Shown: positions 11,501-19,442, counted from the first letter of the stretch. The stretch is 64,000 nucleotides of DNA from JASLDZ01 sp964244065 (GCA_964244065.1 CAXTHH010000009.1:5895-69894), one strand, 5' to 3'. A program made the numbers and translations. The notes: generated from the letters alone by a model not told the origin.

Positions 11501-11824
11501 AAGGCCGTTGCCGCTGTCAACTACTCCGTCGGTCCGTTCGACTTCGGCGTGACTGAGCGTTACTACGGCGACGCTGAGGACTTCTCCTGCGTTGGCTTGA
11601 CCGTGGTCTGCACCGCCCGCGGCGTGCCGGCGACCTTCTACACCAACCTGACGGGTCGCTGGAAAATCAACGACACGCTGGAACTGCGCACCGGCATCGA
11701 CAACGTGACGAACCAAGAGCCCCGCTTCTTCACTTCGGGCACCAGCAGCCAAGCGTTCTCGGACGGCTCCACCTACGACTTCATCGGCCGTCGCTACTAC
11801 GTGGCCCTGAAGGCGCGCTTCTAA
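8528..11824 (+). CDS. TonB-dependent receptor
   Basis: This is an outer-membrane receptor of 1098 residues. The start at ATG 8528 gives a signal peptide (MNTTRSRLLASSVLCGAAIL...PALAQ). A TonB-box-like EVVVTGSRIARRDY follows, then the plug domain (LERVIAQLPQVV, FALRGIGSSRTLVLIDGRR, SSAYGSDAIAG) and a long 22-strand barrel ending in the OM signal YYVALKARF. The Asn/Gly-rich loops and length fit the large receptors of Caulobacterales and sphingomonads that import glycans or other large substrates; the ligand is unknown. No partner transporter or SusD-like gene is adjacent. Confidence 0.95.
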   Translation: MNTTRSRLLASSVLCGAAILGASPALAQSTQPTTGNGRVETTQSAGQADASSRVQTDAAGLNTPGDNGTTVGEVVVTGSRIARRDYVADSPIVSVGPKAIENTGDITLERVIAQLPQVVSTQGAQVNNGGNGQVNFALRGIGSSRTLVLIDGRRAVPSNASGVIDLNTIPTALIENIEVITGGASSAYGSDAIAGVANFKLKHNFQGLVIDSQYNISEEGDGEEQAVNITAGGNFDGDRGNAVISFGYANRNAVFYGARPNVQLNDFGDFGLPNSSILAVGGFSGTIPQGSAAGIANAALNAAGNNVAGANGFSQAAFNTVFGRYGVNGASVAVNQNTAIGFNSDGTLFYKGLNYKGPTDTIDFATIPQTPLNAALGGAAANGPGAYNTGALNYALVPQTRYNAYGSVEYKINDHIKAYGQFIFNQFTSATVLAPTPAASNPGTAVGALPTANTGFLVPVTNPYLSADLRTLLASRPNPNAPFLFNKRFTEFGFRNATIDYTTYQILTGARGDIPDPGNHDLTYDIYGSYGRTLENDTQTGNLNRSLFRQYLESPTGALGACSGYNPFGQNGISAACRSLLSPTTKNQVENVQRVVEGTLTGRAFTAEFADHFGGEVRFALGGDYRQNRYAFTPDAIASSNDTAGTIGSNTNPFNNANGLAGFNAAQPTRGVTDVYEVYGELLLPLVHDLPFAKRVELNLGARFSDYNFSGSGRETQLNTTTYKAEVNWKVTDWATLRGGYNRAVRAPNVGELFTPQQTNFAAINNPGTLGNGDPCDGTGAYINGPNGAAVRALCIAQGVPAALVGSPATFRQANSQAASTSGGNPNLREERANTYTGGFVITPKFSNPLFSRISLSVDYYNISISQAIGGIATLTSLSKCYNSDGSNPTYSINNFFCGAIQRDTGTGQLANSTATQQNTGGLKTSGIDFQADWGFALAAIPYLNLSDKYGSLAFNLVGTWVNDLDTRATPTDRYQQNRGTISSQGYTPVWKAVAAVNYSVGPFDFGVTERYYGDAEDFSCVGLTVVCTARGVPATFYTNLTGRWKINDTLELRTGIDNVTNQEPRFFTSGTSSQAFSDGSTYDFIGRRYYVALKARF

Positions 11825-11852
11825 GACCGACGCTCCGGCGTTTGGCGTCGCG

Positions 11853-11880
11853 GGGCGGCGGACCACACGGTCCGTCGCCC
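11853..11880 (+). terminator. Probable terminator after TonB receptor gene
   Basis: A 12-bp stem (GGGCGGCGGACC paired with GGTCCGTCGCCC, one G-U pair) with a 4-base ACAC loop lies 29 bp after the receptor stop. Only two T residues follow, so termination could be weak or Rho-assisted. Confidence 0.6.
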
Positions 11881-11924
11881 TTCGGCGTTTGTGGCGATGG
11901 CGCCGATGCGGGTCGTCTCCCCCA

Positions 11925-12080
11925 CGCTGCGCATGGGGGAGTACCGGCGGAGCCGGGGAGGGGGCCGGCCGGCGCAGCCGGACGGAACACCGCGTCGATG
12001 TGGCCTCCGCGCTCTCGCGCGGCCCCTCCGTCCGCTTCGCGGCCACCTCCCCAGCGCCGCTGGGGAGGATGAGCTCGATA
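11925..12080 (+). repeat. Extragenic palindromic repeat, copy B (diverged)
   Basis: The copy carries the CCCCCACGCTGCGCATGGGG arm, a CCGGACGGA segment and the right arm CCTCCGTCCGCTTCGCGGCC followed by CACCTCCCCAGC, matching the arms at 3511-3652 and 25229-25372. It fills the gap between the TonB receptor gene and the convergent GNAT gene, and no gene is present in it. Confidence 0.7.
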
Positions 12081-12082
12081 CC

Positions 12083-12655
12083 TCAGCCCCGGATGCGCCC
12101 GAACAGCAGGTGGTCGCGCCAGGCGCCGTTGATCTTCAGGTAGGCGCGGGCCAAGCCCTCCGGCTCGAACTGCGCCTTCTCCAGCAGGCCGCGGCTGGCG
12201 TGGTTCTCGGGCACGCAGGCGGCCTCCAGGCGGTTCAGGCCCAGGCGGCCGAAGGCGAAGCGGCACACCGCGCGCACGCCCGCCAGGGTGTGGCCGCGCC
12301 GGGCGTGGGCCGCGCCCGCCCAGTAGCCGATGGCGGCGCTCTGGCTGACGCCGCGCTTCACGTCGCGCAGGTTCACGCCGCCCACCAGCGCGCCGTCCTC
12401 GCTGCGGAAGATGAAGAAGGGGTGGCCCTGGCCGCTGTCGTGGTCGCGGGCGTAGATCGACAGGCGGCGGCGGAAGGCGGCGCGCGTCAGGTCGTCCGCC
12501 GGCCAGGTGGGCTCCCACGGCTGCAGGAAGCCGCGGCTCTCGCGGCGCAGGTCGGCCCAGGCGGGATAGTCGGCCATCCGGGGGGGGCGCAGGCGCACGC
12601 CCTCCTCCTCCAGCACGAGCCCGGGCTCGGGGGCGATCCAGTCGAGAACGGCCAT
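12083..12655 (-). CDS. GNAT N-acetyltransferase (RimJ/RimL type)
   Basis: The 190-residue protein has the RimJ/RimL acetyltransferase pattern: VRLRPPRMADYPAWADLR near the N-terminus, GGVNLRDVKRGVSQSAAIGYW in the core, an acetyl-CoA-loop region ARRGHTLAGVRAVCRFAF, and the C-terminal RLEAACVPENHASRGLLEKAQF. RimJ relatives acetylate the N-terminus of ribosomal protein S5, but many paralogues have other targets. It is the last gene of a leftward run after thrB-rnhA, 13 bp from rnhA. Confidence 0.88.
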   Translation of the reverse strand: MAVLDWIAPEPGLVLEEEGVRLRPPRMADYPAWADLRRESRGFLQPWEPTWPADDLTRAAFRRRLSIYARDHDSGQGHPFFIFRSEDGALVGGVNLRDVKRGVSQSAAIGYWAGAAHARRGHTLAGVRAVCRFAFGRLGLNRLEAACVPENHASRGLLEKAQFEPEGLARAYLKINGAWRDHLLFGRIRG

Positions 12656-12668
12656 GGCGGGGCGCAGC

Positions 12669-13151
12669 CTAACCCGCGAGGGCCGCCTTCGTCTTCCCCG
12701 TCCCGTGTCCCGGGGGGCGCGCCTCGTCGCAGCCGCGGCGGGCCAGGGCGTCGGCGCGCTCGTTCAGGGGGTGGCCGGCGTGGCCCTTCACCCAGCGCCA
12801 GGTCACCTCGTGGCGCGCCCGGGCGGCGTCCAGCGCGCGCCACAGGTCGTCGTTCTTGACCGGCTTCCTGTCCGCGGTGAGCCATCCGCGCGCCTTCCAG
12901 CCGGGGATCCACTCGGTGATGCCCTGGCGCACGTACTGGCTGTCGGTGTGCAGCTCCACCGTGCAGGGTCGGGTGAGGGCGCCCAGCGCCTGGATGGCGG
13001 CGGTCAGCTCCATGCGGTTGTTGGTGGTGTGCGCCTCGCCGCCCCACAGGTCGCGCTCGTGCCTGCCGAACAGCAGCACCGCGCCCCAGCCGCCGGGGCC
13101 CGGGTTCCCGCTGCAGGCGCCGTCCGTGTAGATGGTGACGCCGGGGGTCAT
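12669..13151 (-). CDS. rnhA: Ribonuclease HI
   Basis: This protein has 160 residues, the standard RNase HI length. It degrades RNA in RNA-DNA hybrids. The catalytic carboxylates are D10 (YTDGACSGNPGPGGWG), E48 (NNRMEL), D70 (LHTDSQYV) and D134 (NERADALA), with the histidine loop KGHAGHP. The ATG at 13151 overlaps the TGA of thrB (ATGA), a linkage often seen in Alphaproteobacteria. Confidence 0.97.
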   Translation of the reverse strand: MTPGVTIYTDGACSGNPGPGGWGAVLLFGRHERDLWGGEAHTTNNRMELTAAIQALGALTRPCTVELHTDSQYVRQGITEWIPGWKARGWLTADRKPVKNDDLWRALDAARARHEVTWRWVKGHAGHPLNERADALARRGCDEARPPGHGTGKTKAALAG

Positions 13152-14113
13152 GCGGTCTCCAGGAAGGCGAGGCGGCCGGCGGCGGCGCGGTGGAAGGCGA
13201 GCTTGTCGGCGTACTCCAGCGGGTCCTTGCGCACCACCAGGGCGCCGGGGCGCTCGGCCTCCCAGTCCGCCAGCCGGGTCAGGAAGAAGCGCATGGCCGC
13301 CCCGCGGGCCAGCACGGGCAGGGCCGCCCGCTCGGCGGGGGAGAGCGGGCGGGCGGCCACGTAGCCGTCCACCAGCGCCCGGGCGCGCTCCGGATCCGGC
13401 GCGCCGTCCGGCCGTGCGGCCCAGGCGCCCAGCATCACGGTCAGGTCGTAGGCCAGGACGTCGGTGCACGCGAAGTAGAAGTCGATGGCGCCCGCGAACG
13501 CCTCGCCGTCGAAGAACACGTTGTCCGGGAAGAGGTCGGCGTGGATCACGCCCGTCGGCAGCTCGCGCGGCCAGTCGCGGTCCAGCGCCTCCAGGTCGGC
13601 GTCGATCAGGGCGGCGAGGCCGGGCCGCAACCGCTCGGCCACCGCGCGGTGCGGCGTCCACAGCGGTCGCCAGGCGGCGAGCCCCAGCGCGTTCGGCCGC
13701 TCGCCCGGGAAGCCCGCCGTGGCCAGGTGCAGCCGCGCGCAGCCCTCGCCGGCGGCCCGGCACTGGGCGAGGGTGGGCGCGGCGGCGGCCAGCCCTGGGA
13801 GCCAGCTCACCACCGCGGCGGGCCGCCCGTTCAGCCGCCCCAGCATCGCGCCCTCCCGGTCGGCCTGCGGCAGCGGACAGGGGAAGCCCCGGTCGGCCAC
13901 CCACCGCATCAGCTCGAGGAAGAAGGGCAGGTCGCCCTCGTCCACGCGCCGCTCGTAGAGGGTCAGGATGAAGCGGCCCCGGTCGGTCTCCAGCAGGAAG
14001 TTGCTGTTCTCGATCCCTTCGGCGATGCCCTTCAGCGCGCGCGGCCGGCCGAGGCCGTAGCCCGCCAGGAAGGCGGCGAGCTCGGCGTCGCTCACGGCGG
14101 TGTAGACGGCCAT
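13148..14113 (-). CDS. thrB: Homoserine kinase (APH-fold ThrB)
   Basis: The 321-residue protein is the aminoglycoside-phosphotransferase-fold homoserine kinase found in Alphaproteobacteria, which phosphorylates homoserine in threonine biosynthesis. It has the N-terminal MAVYTAVSDAELAAFLAGY, the glycine loop GIAEGIENSNFLLET, the catalytic loop GVIHADLFPDN (D193, N198) and the metal-binding AIDFYFACTD. Its stop overlaps the rnhA start. Confidence 0.93.
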   Translation of the reverse strand: MAVYTAVSDAELAAFLAGYGLGRPRALKGIAEGIENSNFLLETDRGRFILTLYERRVDEGDLPFFLELMRWVADRGFPCPLPQADREGAMLGRLNGRPAAVVSWLPGLAAAAPTLAQCRAAGEGCARLHLATAGFPGERPNALGLAAWRPLWTPHRAVAERLRPGLAALIDADLEALDRDWPRELPTGVIHADLFPDNVFFDGEAFAGAIDFYFACTDVLAYDLTVMLGAWAARPDGAPDPERARALVDGYVAARPLSPAERAALPVLARGAAMRFFLTRLADWEAERPGALVVRKDPLEYADKLAFHRAAAGRLAFLETA

Positions 14114-14187
14114 GCCCCGTCCTGCGATCGCCCGAGCGGGCGGTCAAGCCGGGCGCGATGTGGTAGGGTGGCTTCACGAACGCGCCC

Positions 14188-14286
14188 GTGAAGACGGCCG
14201 TCCAGGCCCGGGTGTCGACGACGTCGGACGGGGTGACCCTCGTGCTGTCACCCGAGGCCGCGGCGCTTCTCGGCCTGGAGGACTGA
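14188..14286 (+). pseudogene. Possible remnant of an AbrB/MazE-type antitoxin
   Basis: A 32-codon stretch from GTG 14188 reads VKTAVQARVSTTSD then GVTLVLSPEAAALLGLED and stops. The pattern of a basic start, short beta-strand, turn, and VLSPEAAALLGLE resembles the swapped-hairpin AbrB/MazE DNA-binding fold, which is normally followed by 30-50 residues that bind the toxin. There is no toxin gene nearby. It could be a small intact regulator, a remnant or chance similarity. It is the only item seen in the 275-bp gap before the next gene. Confidence 0.25.
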
Positions 14287-14388
14287 CGCTCGCTGGTTGC
14301 CGCTCCGTTTGCCCGTGCGGCGTGCGCGGCCTATCTTGCGCCCGAGTTCGCGCGCCTGCTGGCGCGCTCCGCTTTCCGGGACCTCGCC

Positions 14389-15081
14389 ATGCGCCGCCCC
14401 CTCCTTGTCGCCTTCGGCGTCGGCCTCCTGGCCGCCTCGTCCGTCGCCCCCGCCCTCGCCCAGTCGCGCAAGGAGCAGGAGGACGACGCCCGCCGCTCCG
14501 CGCAGGAGGCCGCCGAGCGCAAGAAGAAGCAGAAGGAGAAGGACTGGAAGCTCTCCATCCAGCCGCTTCCCACCGTGAAGAACGCGGGGCCGTGCCCGTA
14601 CGTGAAGGTGCTCTACGACGCGAGCCGCTATGTGGAGCTGAAGGATGCGCGCGAGGCCTCCTCCGCGGTGGGCTGGACGGGCGAGATCGAGAACGTCAAC
14701 TCCGACTGCCGCTACAAGGCCGACGAGCCGATCTCGGTGAAGATGCGCGTGAACTTCGCGCTCGGCCGCGGGCCGCAGGCTGCCGGCGAGCAGCACACCT
14801 ACAAGTACTGGGTGGCGGTGACGGCGCGCAACTCCACCGTGCTCGCCAAGGAGTGGTTCGACCTGCCCGTGCGGTTCGAGCCGGGGCAGGATCGGGCGGC
14901 GGTGTCTGAGGCGATCGACACCATCACCATCCCGCGCGCCACGCGCACCACGCTGGGCTCGAACTTCGAGGTGCTGGTGGGGTTCGAGATCACGCCGCAG
15001 ATGGCGGAGTTCAACCGCGACGGGAAGCGTTTCCGCGTGAACTCGGGCGGGCAGGTCGACACCGCCTCCGCCAAGCCCTGA
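14389..15081 (+). CDS. Exported conserved hypothetical protein
   Basis: The 230-residue protein starts with a signal peptide (MRRPLLVAFGVGLLAA...PALAQ), then a charged Lys/Glu/Arg helix (residues 25-50) and a compact mature domain with two cysteines (GPCPYVKVLYDASRY and SDCRYKADEPI) and mostly beta-strand character. Similar proteins occur in Caulobacterales without known function. It is 13 bp upstream of argS on the same strand and is likely cotranscribed. Confidence 0.75.
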   Translation: MRRPLLVAFGVGLLAASSVAPALAQSRKEQEDDARRSAQEAAERKKKQKEKDWKLSIQPLPTVKNAGPCPYVKVLYDASRYVELKDAREASSAVGWTGEIENVNSDCRYKADEPISVKMRVNFALGRGPQAAGEQHTYKYWVAVTARNSTVLAKEWFDLPVRFEPGQDRAAVSEAIDTITIPRATRTTLGSNFEVLVGFEITPQMAEFNRDGKRFRVNSGGQVDTASAKP

Positions 15082-15094
15082 GCCTTCTCAGCCG

Positions 15095-16852
15095 ATGACC
15101 GACCTCACGGGCCGCCTGGGCGAGGCGGCCGCCGCGGCCTTCGCCGCCGAGGGGCTCGCGCCCGAGCTCGGTCGCGTGGGCCCGTCCGACCGGCCGGACC
15201 TGGCCGACTTCCAGTGCAACGGCGCGCTCGCGGCGGCCAAGGCCGCGCGCGCCAACCCGCGGGAGATCGCCGGTCGCGTGGCCGCGCGCCTCGCCGCCGA
15301 CCCGCTGTTCGCCTCGGTCGAGGTCGCGGGGCCGGGTTTCGTGAACCTGAGGGTGTCCGACGACGCCCTGACTGCCCGCGCCGCCGACGTCGCCGCCGAC
15401 CCGGCCGCCGGGCTGGAGCGTGTGGCCGCGCCGCGGCGCGTGCTGGTGGACTACGCCGGGCCGAACGTGGCCAAGCCCATGCACGTGGGCCACCTGCGCT
15501 CCTCCATCATCGGCGAGAGCCTGAAGCGGCTGTTCCGCGCCCGGGGCGACGAGGTGCTGGGCGACGCGCACTTCGGCGACTGGGGCTTCCAGATGGGCCT
15601 GCTGATCGTGGCGGTGGGCGACGAACGGCCCGACCTGCCGCATCTGACGGAAGGCGACGGGCCCTTCCCGACCAGCGGCGTCACCCTGGAGGACCTGGAG
15701 CGCCTCTACCCGGTCGCCGCCGCCCGGGCGAAGGCGGAGCCCGAGTACCGGGACCGCGCGCGCCGGGCCACCGCGGAGCTGCAGTCCGGTCGCGCCGGCT
15801 ACCGCGCCCTGTGGAGCGACTTCGTGCGCGTCAGCCGCACGGCGCTGGAGCGCGAGTTCCACGCGCTCTCCGTCGACTTCGACCTCTGGAAGGGCGAGAG
15901 CGACGCCGATCCGCTGATTCCCGCCATGGTGGACGAGCTCGCCGCCAAGGGCCTGCTGGAGGACGACGCCGGCGCCCGCATCGTCCGCGTGGCGCGCGAA
16001 GGCGACAAGCGCGAGCTGCCGCCCCTGCTGGTCGTCTCGTCCGAGGGGTCGGCCATGTACGGCACCACAGACCTGGCGACGATCGTGGACCGGAGGAACA
16101 GCTTCGACCCCGACCTGATGCTCTACGTGGTCGACCAGCGTCAGGCCGACCACTTCGCGCAGGTCTTCCGCGCGGCCGAGCTGGCGGGCTACGCCCAACC
16201 CGGCGAGCTGGAGCACATCGGCTTCGGCACCATGAACGGGCCGGACGGGAAACCCTTCAAGACGCGCGAGGGCGGCGTCCTCAAGCTCCACGACCTGATC
16301 GCCATGGCCACCGACAAGGCGCGCGAGCGCCTGCGCGAGGCCGGCCTGGGCGCCGAGCTTACGTCCGAAGCGTTCGAGCGAACGGCCCATCTGGTGGCCG
16401 TAGCGGCGCTGAAGTTCGCCGACCTGCAGAACTTCCGCGGCACCAGCTACGTGTTCGACCTCGACCGCTTCACCAGCTTCGAGGGCAAGACCGGGCCGTA
16501 CCTGCTCTACCAGGCGGTGCGCATCAAATCGCTGCTGCGCAAGGCGGAAGGCGAGGGCGCCGCGCCCGGGCCCATCGCGGTGGAGGCGCTCGCCGAGCGC
16601 GACCTAGCGCTCTCGCTCGACGCCTACGCCCAGGCAGGCCGCGAGGCCTACGACCGGCGCGCGCCCAACGCCTTGGCCGAGCACGCCTATCGACTGGCGC
16701 AGAGCTTCTCCCGGTTCTACGCCGCCTGCCCGGTGCTGGCGGCCGACACGGCGGCGCGGCGCGGCTCGCGCCTGGCGCTCGCCGGCGCCACGCTGCGGCA
16801 GCTGGAGGCGGCCCTCGGACTCCTCGGCATCGAGACGCCTGAGCGAATGTGA
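15095..16852 (+). CDS. argS: Arginyl-tRNA synthetase
   Basis: This class I synthetase of 585 residues charges tRNA-Arg. The HIGH motif is HVGH at 130-133 within NVAKPMHVGHLRSSIIGE. The MYGTTDLATI segment and the DGKPFKTREGGVLKLHDLI segment stand where the KMSKS loop would be, as is usual for ArgRS. A C-terminal DALR anticodon-binding domain includes QNFRGTSYVFDL and AYRLAQSFSRFYAACPVL. It is followed by a perfect hairpin terminator. Confidence 0.97.
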   Translation: MTDLTGRLGEAAAAAFAAEGLAPELGRVGPSDRPDLADFQCNGALAAAKAARANPREIAGRVAARLAADPLFASVEVAGPGFVNLRVSDDALTARAADVAADPAAGLERVAAPRRVLVDYAGPNVAKPMHVGHLRSSIIGESLKRLFRARGDEVLGDAHFGDWGFQMGLLIVAVGDERPDLPHLTEGDGPFPTSGVTLEDLERLYPVAAARAKAEPEYRDRARRATAELQSGRAGYRALWSDFVRVSRTALEREFHALSVDFDLWKGESDADPLIPAMVDELAAKGLLEDDAGARIVRVAREGDKRELPPLLVVSSEGSAMYGTTDLATIVDRRNSFDPDLMLYVVDQRQADHFAQVFRAAELAGYAQPGELEHIGFGTMNGPDGKPFKTREGGVLKLHDLIAMATDKARERLREAGLGAELTSEAFERTAHLVAVAALKFADLQNFRGTSYVFDLDRFTSFEGKTGPYLLYQAVRIKSLLRKAEGEGAAPGPIAVEALAERDLALSLDAYAQAGREAYDRRAPNALAEHAYRLAQSFSRFYAACPVLAADTAARRGSRLALAGATLRQLEAALGLLGIETPERM

Positions 16853-16860
16853 TCGGCGAG

Positions 16861-16886
16861 GAACCCGGGCGCGCGGCCCCGGGTTC
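16861..16886 (+). terminator. Hairpin terminator after argS
   Basis: A perfect 9-bp inverted repeat (GAACCCGGG and CCCGGGTTC, 8-base loop) begins 9 bp after the argS stop. It lies inside the longest open frame of the next gene, which argues against that gene starting at GTG 16849. Confidence 0.65.
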
Positions 16887-16893
16887 GTCGATC

Positions 16894-17301
16894 ATGCCGG
16901 TCGCCGTGCACATGTCCGTCGCCGTCCAGGCCACGCCGACCCTGTCGCAGCTGACGCTGGGCGCGCTCCAGAACCATCGCCGCGTGCTTGTCGCCTTCGC
17001 GCTGACGGCCGACGATCCGCGCCTGCTGACTCAGCGCCGGGCGGCTGCCGAGCTGACGGGGGAAGCCGACGACCGCGACATCACCTTCGTCGTCGTGGCG
17101 GGCTCCGCCGTGCGCGGGCTGGCGGACTCCGCCAGCGCGCTCCGGTCGCGGCTGCGGGTGCGGCCCGAGGAGTTCCGGGTGGTTCTGGTGGGCAAGGACG
17201 GGCACGCGGCGCTCTCCGAGTCGGAGCCCGTGGCGGCGGATGCCCTCCGCCGGCGCATAGACGGCATGCCCATGCGCCGGCAGGAGATGCGTTGGCGCTG
17301 A
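16894..17301 (+). CDS. DUF4174 family protein
   Basis: The reading frame is open from GTG 16849, but the argS terminator occupies 16861-16886, so ATG 16894 (or ATG 16912) is preferred; this gives about 135 residues. The family pattern is visible: NHRRVLVAFALTADDPRLL, a central DRDITFVVVAG, then FRVVLVGKDGHAALSESEPV and the terminal IDGMPMRRQEMR. DUF4174 proteins have a thioredoxin-like predicted fold and no known function. It is followed by the crtZ gene after 44 bp. Confidence 0.8.
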   Translation: MPVAVHMSVAVQATPTLSQLTLGALQNHRRVLVAFALTADDPRLLTQRRAAAELTGEADDRDITFVVVAGSAVRGLADSASALRSRLRVRPEEFRVVLVGKDGHAALSESEPVAADALRRRIDGMPMRRQEMRWR

Positions 17302-17345
17302 CCGCGCCTCTGGCGGCGCGCTCGGGCTGCAGTTAGGATCAAGAC

Positions 17346-17873
17346 ATGCCATCCTGGCTTCTCAACGTGATCGTCGTCGTGGCCGCCTTCCTGTTCATGG
17401 AGGGCTTCGCCTGGGCGGTTCACCGCTATGTCATGCACTCCAGCTGGGGCTGGGGCTGGCATCAGAGCCACCACACCCCGCACGACCGCGTGCTGGAGAA
17501 GAACGACTGGTTCGCCGTGGTGTTCGCGGCTCCGCCGATCCTCCTGTTCCTGCTGGGCTCGCGTCCGGAGTGGCGGGTGCTGTGGTGGGCAGGGTTGGGC
17601 GTGACGCTCTACGGCGTCATGTACGCCGTGGTGCACGACGGGCTGGTGCACCAGCGCTGGCCGTTCCGCGTGAAGCCGCGCACGGGCTACGCCAAGCGCC
17701 TCGTCCAGGCGCACCGGCTGCACCACGCCACGCACGGCCGCGACGGCGCGGTCAGTTTCGGATTCCTCTACGCGCCGGACGTGCGCAAGTTGAAGGCCAG
17801 GTTGCGCGGCCGGGGCCAGGAGGCTGCGATCGCGGGGGCGTCGGCTCCCGAAGCCCGAAGCTCGCCCTCGTGA
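17346..17873 (+). CDS. crtZ: Beta-carotene 3-hydroxylase
   Basis: This 175-residue membrane di-iron oxygenase of the fatty-acid-hydroxylase fold adds 3-hydroxyl groups to beta-ionone rings. The histidine clusters HRYVMH, HQSHHTPHD, HDGLVH and HRLHHATH are all present, as are the GFAWAVHRYVMHS and GFLYAP segments typical of CrtZ. Two to four hydrophobic helices are visible. Its TGA overlaps the GTG of crtW, so the two are coupled. No crtE, crtB, crtI or crtY is in the window. Confidence 0.92.
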   Translation: MPSWLLNVIVVVAAFLFMEGFAWAVHRYVMHSSWGWGWHQSHHTPHDRVLEKNDWFAVVFAAPPILLFLLGSRPEWRVLWWAGLGVTLYGVMYAVVHDGLVHQRWPFRVKPRTGYAKRLVQAHRLHHATHGRDGAVSFGFLYAPDVRKLKARLRGRGQEAAIAGASAPEARSSPS

Positions 17874-18616
17874 CCCGCATTCGCCAGACGGCCATAGGCC
17901 TGGGCCTCGCCGCCGCCATCGTCGGAACCTGGCTCGCCCTGCACGTGGGCGCGGTCTTCCTGTTCCCGCTGTCGCGCGCGGCGGAGAACCCGGCCTGGGC
18001 GGCCCTGGCCCTGGCCGTGGTGCTGGTGCAGAGCTGGCTGGGCGCCGGCATGTTCATCGTGGCGCACGACGCCATGCACGGCAGCCTGGCTCCCGGCCGC
18101 CCGCGGCTGAACACCGCCATCGGCCAGCTGGCGCTTGGGCTCTATGCGGGGTTCCCGTACCGGAAGCTGCTGGTGAAGCACCACCTGCACCATCGCCATT
18201 CGGGGGCGGAGGGCGATCCCGACTTCCACGTTGGTGCGCCCCGCTCGTTCTGGCGCTGGTATGTGAAGTTCTTCCGCGAGTACTGGGGCTGGCCGCAGCA
18301 GGGCGCCATCACCGGCGTGCTGCTGCTGTACCTGCTGCTGGGTGCGAGCCCGCTGAACACGGCCATCTTCTGGGGCTTACCGGCGATCGGCTCGTCACTG
18401 CAGCTGTTCACCTTCGGCACCTGGCTGCCGCACCGGCACGAGGGCCGGGGTGAGGGCGAGTTCGCCGACGGCCACAACGCCCGCACGCTCGAATATCCCT
18501 GGCTGCTGTCCCTGGTGACCTGTTTCCACTTCGGCCTGCACCTCGAGCACCACACCTCGCCCAGCACCCCCTGGTGGCGTTTGCCGGCCTATCGACGCGG
18601 GTTCATCGCCCGTTAA
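17870..18616 (+). CDS. crtW: Beta-carotene 4-ketolase
   Basis: The protein has 248 residues and starts at GTG 17870 within the crtZ stop. It is a membrane di-iron oxygenase with the CrtW histidine motifs HDAMHG, HHLHHRHSG and HLEHH, plus TFGTWLPHRHEG and the terminal PWWRLPAYRR. CrtW introduces 4-keto groups; together with CrtZ it turns beta-carotene into astaxanthin, as known in Brevundimonas and other Alphaproteobacteria. The open frame extends upstream to 17570 but that part is a crtZ shadow. Confidence 0.93.
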   Translation: MTRIRQTAIGLGLAAAIVGTWLALHVGAVFLFPLSRAAENPAWAALALAVVLVQSWLGAGMFIVAHDAMHGSLAPGRPRLNTAIGQLALGLYAGFPYRKLLVKHHLHHRHSGAEGDPDFHVGAPRSFWRWYVKFFREYWGWPQQGAITGVLLLYLLLGASPLNTAIFWGLPAIGSSLQLFTFGTWLPHRHEGRGEGEFADGHNARTLEYPWLLSLVTCFHFGLHLEHHTSPSTPWWRLPAYRRGFIAR

Positions 18617-18661
18617 CCACAGCGGCGCCAAGCGTCAGGGCGGGGCAGAGGGACTTGCGCC

Positions 18662-19435
18662 ATGACCGACCACCGCCCGCCACGCCGCGCCGTTCTCGCC
18701 GGCGCCCTGCTGACCGCCTCCGGCCTGCCCGCGCTGGCCCAGACCTCGCGCGGGCAACCCCGCACCACCTACGGCGACGGCTCCACGCCCGCGCCCGTCT
18801 ACGCGCCGCCCCCGGCGCCCCGCTCCTCGCCCGCCTACCCCGCTGCGCAGCCCGAGCCCGAGCCGCCCCGGCCCGAGCGGGACGGCCGCTACGAGACGCA
18901 GGGCCCGCCCACGCCGGCCTATGAGCCCAACTACCCCGCCCAGCGCCGGGCCGAGACCTACAGCCGCAACGAGATCGTGCGCGGCGCCAGCGACGTGCTG
19001 GGCGTGACCGCCGAGGCCGCCGGCGCCGCGGTGGAGCGCGTCTTCTCCGACAACGGCCGCCCCACCGCCTACATCGCGGGCGAGGAGGGGGCGGGCGCCT
19101 TCGTGGCCGGCGTCCGCTACGGCAAGGGCCTGCTCTACATGAAGGGCCGCGCCCCCCAGACCGTCTACTGGCAGGGCCCGTCGGTGGGGTGGGACTTCGG
19201 CGGCAACGGCTCCCGCGCCTTCACCCTGGTCTACAACCTGCACTACGGCGATATGATCTATCGCCGCTTTCCCGGGGTGGAGGGCTCGGCCTACGCCCTC
19301 GGCGGCCTGGGCGTGAACTACCAGCGGGCCGACGAGATCACCCTGGCGCCCATCCGCGCCGGCCTCGGCCTGCGGCTCGGGGCGAACGTCGGCTATCTGT
19401 CTTACAGCCGCCAGCGGCGCTGGTTCCCGTTCTGA
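18662..19435 (+). CDS. DUF1134 family exported protein
   Basis: The 257-residue protein has a Tat/Sec-like N-terminus (PPRRAVLAGALLTASGLPALAQ) and a long Pro/Ala/Tyr-rich linker (residues 35-100). The DUF1134 domain contains TYSRNEIVRGASDVLG, AYIAGEEGAGAFVAGVRYG, VYWQGPSVGWDFGGNGSRAFTLVYNL, RRFPGVEGSAY and LAPIRAGLGLRLGANVGYL. The domain is related to YSC84-like lipid-binding proteins; its function in Alphaproteobacteria is unknown. Confidence 0.88.
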   Translation: MTDHRPPRRAVLAGALLTASGLPALAQTSRGQPRTTYGDGSTPAPVYAPPPAPRSSPAYPAAQPEPEPPRPERDGRYETQGPPTPAYEPNYPAQRRAETYSRNEIVRGASDVLGVTAEAAGAAVERVFSDNGRPTAYIAGEEGAGAFVAGVRYGKGLLYMKGRAPQTVYWQGPSVGWDFGGNGSRAFTLVYNLHYGDMIYRRFPGVEGSAYALGGLGVNYQRADEITLAPIRAGLGLRLGANVGYLSYSRQRRWFPF

Positions 19436-19442
19436 CGCCCTG

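Noticed and set aside
9359..12046. 895-codon open frame antisense to the TonB receptor gene
   Set aside because: Same cause: codon bias of the receptor; no motif, and low-complexity translation.
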